Shown here: positions 12,021-22,547 of the stretch, piece by piece
Layout: each line of letters opens with the position of its first letter
How positions within the stretch are numbered: position 1 is the first letter of the stretch
Made by a program: the position numbers and the translations under genes
From: Lentinus brumalis
Taxonomy: Eukaryota > Basidiomycota > Agaricomycetes > Polyporales > Polyporaceae
DNA: 64,000 bases
NCBI GenBank assembly: GCA_001792895.1
Contig: MARA01000017.1
Location: 1-64,000 of the forward strand
Direction of reading: 5' to 3'
Notes under the pieces: generated by a model
The model's input: the letters and a program-made list of their open reading frames with translations, nothing else
The model's database searches: none
What the model was told of the DNA's origin: nothing

Positions 12021-12103
12021 TGTGATTGTGATTATGACGTACGACGACACTTTTCCGCCATGTTTTTGCCGCCCGTGATTTGTAAGCATGGGCTTGGCAT
12101 CAT
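11961..12103. repeat. 60-bp inverted repeat (hairpin) with 23-nt loop
   Basis: Arms 11961-12020 and 12044-12103 are reverse complements with a single mismatch, separated by 23 nt (12021-12043). The left arm is the terminus of repeat R1, so two R1 ends face each other head to head. The outer 25 bases of the right arm recur directly at 12105-12128 (ATTTGTAAGCAAGGCTTGG). Confidence 0.9.
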
Positions 12104-12661
12104 AATTTGTAAGCAAGGCTTGGCATCATTCCAATTACAATCGATTCAAACTGCAATAGAGTGCCCTATTAACGCAGTTCTATGCCAAGTAAGCTTTATA
12201 AGTGATGTGCAAATGTTGTAAGCAGGGACTCTATCCGTCCTCTGAGTAATTGAGGTTGTTTATGTAAAGATAAGTACATGTTAATGGGATGGATTGCATC
12301 TATGTCTTCTGGATGTAAGTACCAATGGACGGCGCCAATAAGAACTGTTTGTATCACATCTCTCTCAATACTTATCCAATCCGGACGAATGTTATACCAT
12401 TTGAAAGCTACAGAGGAGCTCTACAACATGGGCTGTGTTTGCAGCCATGTCAATTGATGTTTGTTTATGTGTTTATGGCATAAAGATATGTATCATTGGC
12501 ACCAATTGCCCTCTACCAGTGAATTCTTATACCAGGGCTCCTATAATACCTGTATCTCTATGCAGGTGTTATAATAATTATACACTGTGATACTTACACT
12601 ATTCATGAACAGCAGAGAAAGTTGCATGCTAGGTTGTAACTAACATATTATCTATCACAAC
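12104..12661. other. AT-rich spacer
   Basis: No gene found. Base composition switches sharply from AT-rich to GC-rich at about 12662, which I take as the 5' boundary of the LINE. Confidence 0.45.
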
Positions 12662-12678
12662 AGTCAACGGACGAAGCG

Positions 12679-13150
12679 GTGTGGCCGGCCTCCTTCGACA
12701 GAGGGGCCACCAGTGCGAGTGTGTACGAGGACCTCGATGAAGGAAGCGGAGGCGCGGCCAGCCGCCTTCGCACGACGGAGGACTCTGCTGCCATGGGGCA
12801 CGAGGTGGACGAGGCGGAGTCCTCCATCACGGCACATCAGATGGAGACGTGTACAGGGCCTCAATCCGAGACCCGTGCTGGATCCCAGCAGACATCCCAG
12901 ATCCTGGGATTAAACATGGACGATGTACGTCCTCGCTCGCGGAGTCCGAGCTTGACGGGAGGCCTGTCCCCACGTCGCACGTGGGTTCTGCCGGCCAACA
13001 GTCTGAGGAGACGAACGACCTCAGAGATGGCCCAGCAACACAGAGCGATGGCTCTGCAGCTCCTGCTCTGGAGATGGATGTGGATGACCCAATGCAAGGC
13101 CCACCGCCCTCACCCACGAGACGCGTACAATGGCGCGAGGACACCCTCAC
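12679..13150 (+). pseudogene. LINE ORF1-like / polyprotein N-terminal region
   Basis: Two overlapping frames are open here. The frame at 12849-13226 has a protein-like acidic/proline stretch (DGPATQSDGSAAPALEMDVDDPMQGPPPSPTRRVQW), while the frame from 12679 runs directly into the endonuclease. A frame slip between them is likely. No RNA-binding or zinc-knuckle motif is visible, so the role is unassigned. Confidence 0.4.
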
Positions 13151-13155
13151 CCGTA

Positions 13156-13986
13156 AAGAAGCACCGCGAATTGCAACTCAACATGAACGGCTATGGGAAT
13201 CTTGTCAGAGATCACGAAAACAATAAATGGGGCCGCATATACAAAGTACTGTCTGACCAACATATAGGCATTCTCCGGCTCCAGGAGACGCACCTTACCG
13301 ACGAGAGGAAGGCTGGCCTTCACAAGATGTTTGCAAGGCGCATTAAGATCTTCCATTCAGCACACCCGGATGCCCCAACCTAACGGGAGGGAGTAGCGAT
13401 TGTAATTAATACGCACTATCTCGATGAGTCCAAGGCCGAAGCTACTGAGATTATACCTGGAAGAGCTCTGCAGCTGTCAATTGAATGTCAGGGCGGAGAC
13501 AAGCGGCACATACTGTGTGTCTATGCTCCAACATCTGATGGTGTAGAAGGACATAAGAGGTTCTTCAACGAGCTGGAAGAATATTATGAAACGCACCCAG
13601 CGAGCCCCAAGCCACAACTCATGGCAGGCGACTTCAACAATGTCGAAGACATTATCGACCGGCTGCCTGTCCAAGATGGCCCCGATACATCAATTATCGC
13701 CCTCGACAGGCTGAAACTAAGTCTTGGCCTCATGATTGCTGATGGCTGGCGTACGACGAACCCAACGGCGCGCGACTACACTTTCCACTGTGGGTCCGGA
13801 CAGAACACTGTCTTCTCGAGGCTAAATCGCATTTACGTCAGTACTGATCTCTTCAATAATGCCCGAGACTGGCGAATATGCGAGCCCGGGGTAAAGACTG
13901 ACCATAGTATGGTCAGCGTCCAGCTCACCTTGGATACGGCCCCGATAGTTCGTCCAGGCCGACGATCTTCCCACTCGGGCTGCTGA
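13156..13986 (+). pseudogene. LINE endonuclease domain (EEP family)
   Basis: This domain would nick the target DNA to prime reverse transcription. The frame shows the EEP series: LQLNMNGYGNLVRDH at the start, ILRLQETHLTDE (catalytic Glu), MAGDFNNVEDIIDR (the D-x-N motif), and VKTDHSMVSVQL (terminal Asp-His pair). An in-frame TAA at 13381-13383 splits it. Frame 1 is otherwise open to a stop at 13984-13986, where the polyprotein shifts frame. Confidence 0.75.
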
Positions 13987-14024
13987 AAGACAACAAACTA
14001 GCGAAGAGCATTAAGCAGAGAGGC

Positions 14025-15490
14025 ATGGAAGCTCTGCATGAACTCACCTGCCTTGAAACCTCCGGGGTGCGGACAGAGGGCGCGAACCCACAAACTGTAC
14101 TGCATAAATTCAAGGTCGACACCATGCTGATGGCAAGAGACCGGGAGAGAGCGGTTGTACCAAAGCTGCTCCATGAGATCCGAGAACTCGAGTCGGAGCT
14201 GCGGAAGGTCAAGGCAGACCGCACGATGTCGGAACAAGCGACACTTGAGGCGGCGGCTGCGCTAACAACACAGATCCGAGAGCTAAAGATGAAGAGATTC
14301 AAACAGCAGCAGCAGAATTCGAGGGCAACCCATAGACTATATGGGGAACACCCTACGAAGTACTGGTCGCAGTTGCACAAAGAGAGCGCACCTAGAGATG
14401 TCATTCCTGCCTTCGAGAAGAACCCTGAGAGGGGACCGTCGGAGGAAGCACGGTACGAGACGGACTTGGCCAAAATGGCGGAGATGGCGAGACGGCACCA
14501 CAACCATGTTCAGCGCGATGAGCCGAGTATGAAACCAGCGGATGAGCGTGAGCAGGATATCCGGACAGCCTTGAACAGCCTCAATGTGTCAGTATCAGAC
14601 GAACAACGCCAGGAGCTGCGTGGCGAAATAACGTACGAGGAGTGCGAACTTTCCTTATGATTCTCAAAGAATGGGTCTGCTCCAGGTATGGACGGAATTT
14701 GCTTTGAACTTTGGAAGATGTTGCACGCGAGGCACTCAGAGGACTCCCGCTTCCCTGACTGTCAGGATTTTGACATGTTGGTGCTGCTGCGAGCTGCCTT
14801 TGAGGATATGTGGACCCACGGGGTGAGCGCAACTACTTCCTTTGCAGAGGGCTGGATTGCTCCCATCTATAAGGAGAAGGGAGAGCAGTCTAAGATTGTC
14901 AATTACTGCCCAATAACACTCCTGAATACAGACTATAAATTGCTTAGCAAAACCCTGGCAGTCCGGTTAGCGGACATTGCTCCGGACTTGATACACAAGT
15001 TGCAAGCAGGCTTCGTACCTGGCCGTAAAATCCATAATCATACTCAATTAGCCCGGATGATGACCCTATGGGCTGAGAAAAATGGGGCTGATGGTGCGAT
15101 AGTCGCACTGGACCAGGAAAAAGCATACAACAAAGTCGCGCATGACTATCTCTGGCGAGTTCTTCGCCAATTTGGCATTCCTGACGAATTTGTGAACCTA
15201 GTAGAATCCCTATATGCAAACGCAAACACGTCAGTCATGATCAATGGCATTCTGAGTAGACCGTATCAGGTTTATCGGGGAGTACGCCAGGGCGACCCCC
15301 TCTCCTCCTTATTGTTCGACCTTGCCATTGAACCTCTCTCGGCGATGATTTGACATTCAGACCTGACATGCCTCAGTATTCCATGCACCGGAGAAGTGCT
15401 CAAGGCTACCCTGTTTGCGGACGACATGACCGTGTATGTCTCGTCGGATGACGACTTCGCCGTGCTCCAGTCGATCCTCGACACCTGGTG
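14025..15490 (+). pseudogene. LINE reverse transcriptase domain
   Basis: A helical linker (MEALHELTCLE ... LLHEIRELESELRKVKADR) precedes the catalytic domain. RT motifs follow in order: GSAPGMDGICFELWK, EGWIAPIYKEKGE, YCPITLLNTDYKLLSK, LQAGFVPGRKIHN, AIVALDQEKAYNKV (first catalytic Asp), VYRGVRQGDPLSSLLFDLAIEPL, and FADDMTVYV (the catalytic Asp pair, about 15414-15430). In-frame TGA codons at 14658-14660 and 15351-15353 interrupt it, and a frameshift near 15490 leads to the thumb region. Confidence 0.85.
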
Positions 15491-16224
15491 TTCGCCGCAA
15501 AAGCGTGATTCAACCTGCAGAAAACAGAGATTATCCCAATAGGCTCCTCCGAGTACAGACAGAGAGTAGCGGATACATACCACTCGACAGGGAATTGGGA
15601 GAACTTCCAACTAACGTACATGTGGCCAGAGACGGCGAACCGGTACGAATTTTGGGTGCCTTCTTTGGAAATGAGGTTAACCAGATTGACCTATGGTCAA
15701 CTGTACTCACAAAGATGGTCGCGATGCGACAGCCGTTGATGAAAGCGATGGCGCGATGGCGGAATGGCCATTCTACAGTCATCGGTAAGAAACATGTCCT
15801 ACAAATGATAGTGGGGGGTATGACTCAGTATCTGATGAATGTTCAGCGTATGCCTGAGCCTATTGTTAAATGGCTCACGAAGGTCATGTGCAGCTATCTC
15901 TGGGATGACAAGCACAACTCCCCAGTAGGGATGAGCCATGTCTGCCTGCCTGTAGAGTGAGGAGGCCTAAGTGTTCTGGATCTGCACGCCAGGAATGAGG
16001 CAATAGACATTATGTGGTTAAAATCATATCTCGACTTCAGCACGGAGCGTCCACTGTGGGCGTACCTAGCAGACGATCTCCTGGCTAACCACGTCCCTAA
16101 GACGTGCAGACCACAGCAGTCTGACCTGCATATCAATATGTTCCTGCAGGGCTGGAGTGTGTACCAATAATGGCGAGGCAAATGCACGCGTCGGTGCAGG
16201 GGTCTTCGTCGGCGGGACCAAGCA
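15491..16224 (+). pseudogene. LINE RT-RNase H connection
   Basis: The frame at 15436-15960 continues the polyprotein (EPVRILGAFFGNEVNQIDLW ... KHVLQMIVGGMTQYLMNVQRMP ... MCSYLWDDKHNSPVGMSHVCLPVE). It ends in a TGA in front of the expected GGLGVLDL-type motif, seen here as GGLSVLDLHARNEAIDIMWL just after the stop. RNase H begins near 16165 (NNGEANARVGAGVFVGG), but the bases that should encode its first catalytic Asp are missing. Confidence 0.6.
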
Positions 16225-16581
16225 TTGAACAAAAGTCTGCGGCTCCTGGAAACGTTAGAACAGTCGAATCAGACTGAAGAGGCAGTGGCCACGCTGATGG
16301 CGGTGCGTCTGCCTGGTGACTTCACTCGGGTCAGACACATCACAGACTCAAAGACGGTCATGGACTCGCTCACCAAATGGCATCGGAGGCATGAAGATAC
16401 AGGGTATATCTTGCAGAGGAATGCCCAGATTACCAAGGCTATCATGGCGCAGTTGAGAATGAGGAAAGCTCACTCGGTTTACAAGTGGGTTAGAGGCCAT
16501 GATGGCCACCCTGGAAATGAGGCGGCCAATAGGTTAGCTGCGAAGGGGCAGAGAAAAATGATAACGACGAAGTCTTGCTAG
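16225..16581 (+). pseudogene. LINE RNase H domain, copy 2
   Basis: The open frame contains TEEAVATLMAVRLPG (region of the second acidic residue), ITDSKTVMDSL (third) and WVRGHDGHPGNEAANRLAAKGQRK. The final acidic position reads Asn (NEAAN), identical to copy 1, so the substitution predates the divergence of the two copies. The first catalytic Asp is missing, as noted for the preceding segment. A TAG follows at 16579. Confidence 0.75.
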
Positions 16582-16621
16582 CAATTCCATCGGAGTATAC
16601 ACTCTCGGGCGCAAAACTGAA

Positions 16622-17409
16622 CTGCATCACGCAGAAGCTCGCCTACCGTGTGATCAGAGCTGGAAGGACGCCAAGACAAAAGCAAGACCACGCGCAGTCG
16701 CAAGTCTCGACATGATTGTAAGCGGTCTACAAGACTGATACGGCATCCAGCTGCACGAAGCGTCAATCTGGCACTCCCTACGCTCGAAGCATGTATTGCG
16801 GGAAGCCGCCCAGTTCATATGGATGTCTATTCACGACGGGTTCATGATCGGAACCCACTGGCTGAGGCCTAAGATGTCGGCCGAACTACAGCAACGAGCG
16901 CAATGTGCTTCATGCGGGACCTTGAAAGCATGTCTCACATATGTTTCGACTGCCCGGCTAAAGGCCAGAGAACAATCTGGAAGCTTCTGAAAAGAATATG
17001 GGCACTCACCAAGCAAGACTGGAAGGCCCCATGCTGGGGGACGGCATTTGGGGCGGCATGTGTTGTGCTCAAAACGGCGGAGGGTGCGAGGAACGCGGAC
17101 CTAGAGAACCTCTGGTGCATACTATGCACGGAGGCAGTACATCTGATTTGGAAGCTGAGATGTGAGCGGGTTATCCAACACGGTGGAGTGGAATTCACGA
17201 AGCGGGGGATTACAAACCGTTTCTATGCTGCCCTTGACTCCCACCTGACTCTTGATAGATGTGTTGCAGCGATGGCAAGCAGCAAGAGAGCGCTTAAACC
17301 GGACGGCGTCGAACCAATCTGGCTACCAGTCGTGAATGATCGCGAATCTCTCCCGCCCAAGTGGGTGGTGCAGAGCGGGGTTTTAGTGGGTATAAAGCGA
17401 GGGCGATGA
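16622..17409 (+). pseudogene. LINE C-terminal zinc motif (zf-RVT-like), copy 2
   Basis: REAAQFIWMSIHDGFMIGTHW leads into CASCG, then by a one-base slip into LESMSHICFDCPAKGQRTIWKLLKRIW. This is the C-x2-C ... H-x4-C zinc motif. The frame continues through ADLENLWCILCTEAVHLIWKLRCERV to the stop at 17407. Its position after RNase H is the same in both copies. Confidence 0.65.
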
Positions 17410-17756
17410 TGGGGGAGGCCGACTATGTCGGCCAATCCCAAATGATTTGCCTAACCTTTGAGTCCCACACTCAGTGTGTAATGCATTTCCCCGCAGTTTC
17501 TGGTGACGGTGTTATTCTTATTGCATGACCCATCCGAGGTTCCAACCCCTTGGGCGAGTCGCCAAGCACGCCTGGACAATACTCTCGACCATGAGCCATA
17601 CAACAAGCCCCTCTGGGGACCAATGTGGCCCGAGGCTAAATGCGCTCCTCCAAAGAAAAACAAAAAAAAACATATCATCCATAATTGAGTACAGAGATTC
17701 CCCATAACATACAAAGACTCCCAATTCCTCATCGATCGTCCCTGCCAGGAATGGCC

Positions 17757-18731
17757 TACTTCCCAACAAGTGATCTGGTGGACTGGAACATCGAGCAAGG
17801 TCTTCTCCTCTATCGAGGCAAGGTCTACGTCCCCAATGATCGCGCACTATGGGCAGATATTGTTCGCCTGCACCACAACCTACCACCTGCTGGGCACCCA
17901 GGCCAGTGGAAGACCATTGAGCTAGTGAGCTGCAACTACTGGTGGCCGGGTATGACACAATTCATCAAAAACTATGTCGAGACCTGTGACACCTGTCGAC
18001 GAGGCAAGCCAATCCACAGCAAACGGCATGGTCAACTGCAGCCGAACGAGATCCCAGATGGCCCCGGTCAAGTTGTGACCTGTGACTTCATCACCGGCCT
18101 ACCAGAGGTTGATGGGTACAACGCGCTGCAGCTCATTGCGGACCGGCATGCGAAGCTAGTGCATCTCATTCCATGTCGAGACAAGATCGATGCCGAAGGT
18201 GCGGCGAACAACTTCATACGGAAGTATTTCCGCCTCCATGGACTGCCACAAAAGATCATCTCCAACCGTGGTCCCCAGTTCACCAGCAAGCTCTTCCGTG
18301 CCATTCTTAAGGGTCTTGGCATTGAGAGTGCACTGTCCACCACGTACCACCCCCAGACCGATGGACAGTCAGAGAGGTGGAACCAGGAGGTAGAAGCCTA
18401 TTTGCGAATGTTCTGCTCACGCCGCCGAGACGACTGGGTGCAGTGGTTGCCCATTGCAGAGTTTGCATTCAACTCTCATGTCCACTCCTCTACGGGGTAT
18501 TCACCCTTCTACCTGCTCTATGGGTTCGAGCCACAGTTCCACATCCCCATGCTACCCACTGAGGTTCCTGCGGCAGACAGTCGTCGCGAGGAACTACGAC
18601 GGGCCCGGGAGGATGCGACTGCAGCTTTGACGCTCACTGCGGAACGCATGAAGGCACACTTTGACCAGCATGCTCGAGACACTCCGGTCTTTGAGCCAGG
18701 TCAGAAGGTGTGGCTGGACACTCGCAACTAG
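17757..18731 (+). pseudogene. pol: Ty3/gypsy integrase (family A-like), partial
   Basis: An uninterrupted frame encodes the integrase zinc-binding domain (H-x3-H around RLHHNLPPAGHPG, then CDTCRRGKP) and the catalytic core. The core has CDFITGLPEVDG (first Asp), IISNRGPQF where the family has SDRG (second catalytic Asp replaced by Asn), and DGQSERWNQEVEAYLR (Glu). The frame then runs through FNSHVHSSTGYSPFYLLYGFEP to EPGQKVWLDTRN, where a hAT-type MITE supplies the stop. No ATG start belongs to it; the 5' end is the LINE junction. It may be the missing 3' half of the element at 4258-8815. Confidence 0.85.
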
Positions 18732-18890
18732 GGAATCGCACGAGTGACCCGCGGGTATTGTGGGCGCCTGCAACATAGGGCTTGTCAAGGGCTTTCCGGC
18801 GACACTAAGATCATGGAAAACAGATGAGAACTGACAGAGATACAAGCCTAACAACCTGACAAGTTTTCAAGGGTAAACAATCAAAACTCC
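18729..18890 (+). mobile_element. hAT-type MITE, left half
   Basis: TAGGGAATCGCACGAG onward matches the left arm and first loop bases of the complete MITE at 46428-46801. The match stops at 18890 (CAAAACTCC). The right arm is absent, so the copy is truncated. It interrupts the gypsy integrase frame at codon RN. Confidence 0.8.
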
Positions 18891-19403
18891 GGAGCGTCGT
18901 GTCTGCGCCCTCATCTCCGTCTCCGTGAGAGGCAGCCGTGGGCATGCCGCTGAAAGCGAGCACTGTCTGTCCAGACTCATGCGGCACTGGCAGCGAGCTG
19001 GACTGATATGTTGATGTCAGTATCAGTGTCACGGGTCGTTCTGCTGACAACGTATGTGCGCAGAAGCATCAGTACTGTTGAGGACCAGCTCACTCATGCA
19101 CGGGCAGTCGGACAATGCGCTGGGTTTGCACTGCGGGGCGAGGGCAAGGTGAGTGGCTTCAGTGGCGTATGGGGAGGATAGCACATGTGTACAGGACGCG
19201 TCGGTCAGCGGCGAGGCCAGCGACCAGGCCAACGTACGTGGTCGATGTCGCGGTGCATGGCAGCGGTGCAGTTCTCCCGCGCCTGGCGAGGTGTGGGGCA
19301 GCCATCAAGTCTGTGGCGAGCACCGTCCAACTTGGACGCTGCGTCCGATTCATGTGTGGAGAATAGAACATAGTTGACACTCGAGGTTTGTACATTACAA
19401 CAT
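18891..19403. other. No recognisable gene
   Basis: Short GC-rich ORFs occur on both strands without motifs or a consistent splice pattern. Confidence 0.4.
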
Positions 19404-20353
19404 CTATGCGGCATCGCTAGCCCACGACGCCCATTTCGAGGTTGGCAAAGGACCTCCCCGCACGCGATCTCCCTGCTCCCCGTCGATGTTAGAATGAGCA
19501 TGCTCAGCCGGAGATGCAAAGTTAGGGGGCGACGGCGTGAACCAGTCCCACCGGCCGTGGCACCACGGATGGTCGAACACGTCGTTCTGAGTGAAGGATG
19601 TGAAGAGATGCTCCTTGAGGCGACAAAGAGATGCTCCTTGGGGCGACAAAGAGATGTAACTTACCGGCAAGTTCTCCCGACCCCAGCGAGCCACAGCCAT
19701 AATCCTCATGTCCTCGGCCTCCTGACCGTCGTTGATAATCGCCCGAAGGGCGCGCTCAAATTCTAGCCAGCGGATATGTGCAAGTTCTTCTTCCGCAGGA
19801 GCGTGATAGGCCGCAAAATATGACAAGATACTCCAGAGATCAAGCAAAGCCTCTTCGTGTTCGAGCTTGAGTTTGAAGAGGTCAACCTCCACTGGAGTAC
19901 CTGTTTTCCAAGTGCGAGCTGACTCTCTGGATTCAGGAAAGGCGAACTGGGGGGCCTGTTGAGTGTGCGATTTACTGCAACCGAGGGCCAATCACGCACC
20001 TTGATGACTGCATCCCCAATGTCCTCAGAACTAGCCGTGGATTGCAGTCGGAAGGTCAACGACAAACGTTGGACGCCGTGCGCGTCTGAGTCCTCACCCA
20101 GGAGGCTGACGACGCCATCTCCGCGGGCAGCGAGGGACGGTAAATCCCAAAACTCGGGGTGCTCTGACTCCTCGCCATGGTTAAGGACACCATCTCCGCC
20201 GGGGACCAGGGGCGGTAAATCCCAAAACTCGGTAGGGTCGGGTTCTTCCCAAACAAGGACGGTGCGTACTTTGGATGCACTGATTGCTGGCATGGCACGG
20301 CAGAGTAACTCAGATGAAGGAGAGGAACAAGGGGCTTCAGGGGAGGAGTGCAA
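19404..20353 (-). pseudogene. Unidentified gene, frameshifted
   Basis: Two overlapping minus frames look like parts of one protein. The N-terminal frame (from 20353) carries a duplicated segment, DPTEFWDLPPLVPGGDGVL and HPEFWDLPSLAARGDGVV, then RLSLTFRLQSTASSEDIGDAVIKVRDW. Near 19975 the coherent reading passes to the other frame: QFAFPESRESARTWKTGTPVEVDLFKLKLEHEEALLDLWSILSYFAAYHAPAEEELAHIRWLEFERALRAIINDGQEAEDMRIMAVARWGRENLP, a mostly helical stretch. I do not recognise the family. A GT-AG intron could replace the proposed frameshift, but none of normal length is evident. Confidence 0.4.
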
Positions 20354-21170
20354 CCTGGATGTGCGCTTAAAGAGTCACCACAGCCGAGCGGCGGGCGGTC
20401 CTGCTTGCTGCCTTCCTTCATCTCCCATCTCCTTGCTATCTTCTCTAACTCTCACATGCCTGACCTGAACTTAGCAAGCACGAACAGGAACAGGACCATT
20501 AGAAGAAGCTGCGCGCCACCGCGCTGGAAGATCTGGACATCATCCAAACATGGAGGAAGACAAGGTCGAGTGCGTGCACGCGCGGTGATCCCAGCAGTAA
20601 GGTCGAGCCCAAGGACGAGCAGGAGAAAGGCAGCACGTACGTATCCTCTTCAAGGATGGTGGTATCGCATCCATCTCTGAATGAAGCTCATGTGTCAAGC
20701 AGCTCCTTCCCCCTCGCGCGTGCGCGCGTGTGTTGCCCCCGGGTTGTAAGCTCTTGGGCTGTCGCGTGCGTGGTCAAGCTCGTGCAGCTGGAGATCGGCA
20801 GCCTAAGTCTGCGGTGGGCGGGCAGGAGGCGGCCGCGGTGCGCAGCCTGCTCATGGATACGTCGAGCGTGAGGTTGGGACAAGAGCTCGAGAGCAGGGAG
20901 AGCGTGGCCTGAAGAGCGAATCTTTGGGAGTGGCAGGGTCAGAGGATGCAAACGCGGGCGGGCGCGAGGATCTCGTCGTACGGGTCAAGGAGCCAGGGCA
21001 GTAGATAGACATCCCGGTGAGCGTCCTTCTGTCTTTATCCTTCATCTGAGGCTGCTAGCTCATAGTATCGGCCGTTCCTTGCGGCAATGCTCCTGCCACT
21101 GGCGAACACACTCACGATGCTCACTGGGACTGGGACGGCACCTCCGTCCTGCGTGTCCTCGGGCGACCGG
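20354..21170. other. No recognisable gene
   Basis: GC-rich sequence with alternating CGCG/GTGCGCG tracts near 20717-20730. No protein of credible composition was identified. Confidence 0.35.
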
Positions 21171-21295
21171 ATGACATGGACTCCTCTCGGACGACATGGA
21201 CTCCTCTCGGACGACATGGACTCCTCTCGGACGACATGGACTCCTCTCGGACGACATGGACTCCTCTCGGACGACATGGACTCCTCTCGGACGAC
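21171..21295. repeat. 20-bp minisatellite, 6 units
   Basis: Six perfect or near-perfect tandem copies of ACGACATGGACTCCTCTCGG (first unit ATGACATGG...) end in a partial ACGAC. Because 20 is not a multiple of 3, all three frames stay open in both directions and yield repetitive spurious ORFs. Confidence 0.95.
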
Positions 21296-21649
21296 TGCAA
21301 GTTTGCGGCTGCGAGTTCCCGGCTGCGAGTTTCCCAGCTGCGTATCTCTCGTGCCCTTCTACGCCTCCCTCTCTCTCTCGCCCTATGGTTCGCGTTTGGC
21401 CCACACGATGCCTCTTCGACTCGACTCGACACTTGTCGACGGGCCACTCGAACACGTCCCGAACACATCGAACACAGAACTCATGCCGGCCACTCCAAAA
21501 CTCGAAAACACACACACACTGGAACATGCATATGCAGCAAGACGTTGGGAGGCTCCGCGATCGATATCAAAGCGCACCAGGTCGAGGAGCACGGCGGAAC
21601 CAGGTCGAGGAGCACGGCGCCGAGATGTCCGCGCCACAAACGGGATGCC

Positions 21650-22062
21650 TGAGCGAGCTGTTGGAACTCCTCCCGCAGAATCGCTTCCCGCCTCTCCCGC
21701 TCCTCCTGCTGCAGCTTCAGGATGCCGCGCTTCTCCTCCGCGCTGATCACCTGGTTCTCCTTCCGCTTCCGCCGCCCCGCGTTCATGGTGCTGGGTCCCG
21801 CTCATCACGTACCCCACGCTCTCCGTACCCCACGCTCTTGCTTGTACGCCGCGATCTCGTCCGACTCCAGCCCGATGTCACCACGCCGCGGGATGCGCAC
21901 GTCCATCCCGTCCTCGAGGAACGCCGCCATCGCGCTGCCCTCGCCCCGCAGCAGCGCTTCCCGCCGTACTGGCAGCTTCGGGCCCACTTCCTCGTCCGAA
22001 TCCTCAATCCTCATCGTCGGCCGGCCCTTTGTGCTCGGCGCACGGGATGGGCGGCAGGCCAT
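21650..22062 (-). pseudogene. NKAP-like protein, conserved C-terminal domain
   Basis: This matches the conserved C-terminus of the NKAP (NF-kappa-B-activating protein) family, nuclear proteins linked to splicing and transcription. In order: EDSDEEVGPKLPV, LLRGEGSAMAAFLEDGMDVRIPRRGDIGLESDEIAAY, then in a shifted frame SVGYVMSGTQHH, then in another RKRKENQVISAEEKRGIL followed by QQEERERREAILREEFQQL. The family hallmark, GEGAAMAA..IPRRGEIGL..DEI followed by GYVMSG..H and RKENQ..SAEEKR, is clear. A 16-bp tandem duplication (about 21820-21852) and a small deletion near 21785 shift the frame. The RS-rich N-terminus lies beyond the inserted element, at 24928-25380. Confidence 0.75.
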
Positions 22063-22074
22063 GCAGCAGCTGTT

Positions 22075-22547
22075 GTAGTTCTGATATATCACGAACAGGT
22101 TGTTGGCCTAGAGCCTTTTACAATACATGTAGGCAGGGTTCATGATGTATTACGAATTGCCGGGGAAACCTCCCGGGGCTTCCCAATATGGCAGGCTGCC
22201 TCCCGGAGGCCTGTTATCAATAGATTAGGCCCCGGTGGCTGTTATCTTTGTAGATAACAGCCTAATCTTATCTGTCCAGTGCTTCCCGCGCGTCCGATCA
22301 GGGCGCTTATACACCGCACCGCCTCCCGACGGTGTTTTGCCAAATATGGCAACCCTCCGCTCCTGGCACCATACAGGGGTACTTCCTCCCCCTGTAGCTC
22401 TCTCAATTCTCAACCGTTTGGCCTCGCGCGTTTTGCAATGTCTTCGCCTGCTCAGGGCGCACCTATCTAGGTCTACGCGCCAAGGTATGGTGCAGTACTC
22501 ACGTTGCTGTTCTATGTATTGATGGCGCATTTTGTGCAAACAGAATC
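22075..22547 (+). repeat. Left arm of X1
   Basis: Reverse complement of 24481-24921; also shared with the solo arm at 44218-44527. Confidence 0.9.

Larger units (their letters stand above)
12662..17756 (+). mobile_element. LINE (non-LTR retrotransposon), near full length, copy 2
   Basis: A 5.1-kb element with the order leader/ORF1-like region, apurinic-type endonuclease, reverse transcriptase, RNase H, zinc motif, 3' UTR and A-rich tract (about 17655-17670). This order fits fungal non-LTR elements with endonuclease and RNase H. The 3' terminus is fixed by comparison with copy 1 (1-1489). Immediately after it begins a gypsy integrase frame. Several stops and frameshifts make it inactive. No target-site duplication could be identified. 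Confidence 0.85.

Noticed and set aside
4258..18731. Calling 4258-18731 one gypsy element with nested insertions
   Set aside because: The RT half and integrase half are compatible, but no shared overlap, junction duplication or 3' LTR proves they are one copy.
21171..21295. CRISPR-like array
   Set aside because: The 20-bp units are contiguous with no spacers, and the context is eukaryotic; it is a minisatellite.
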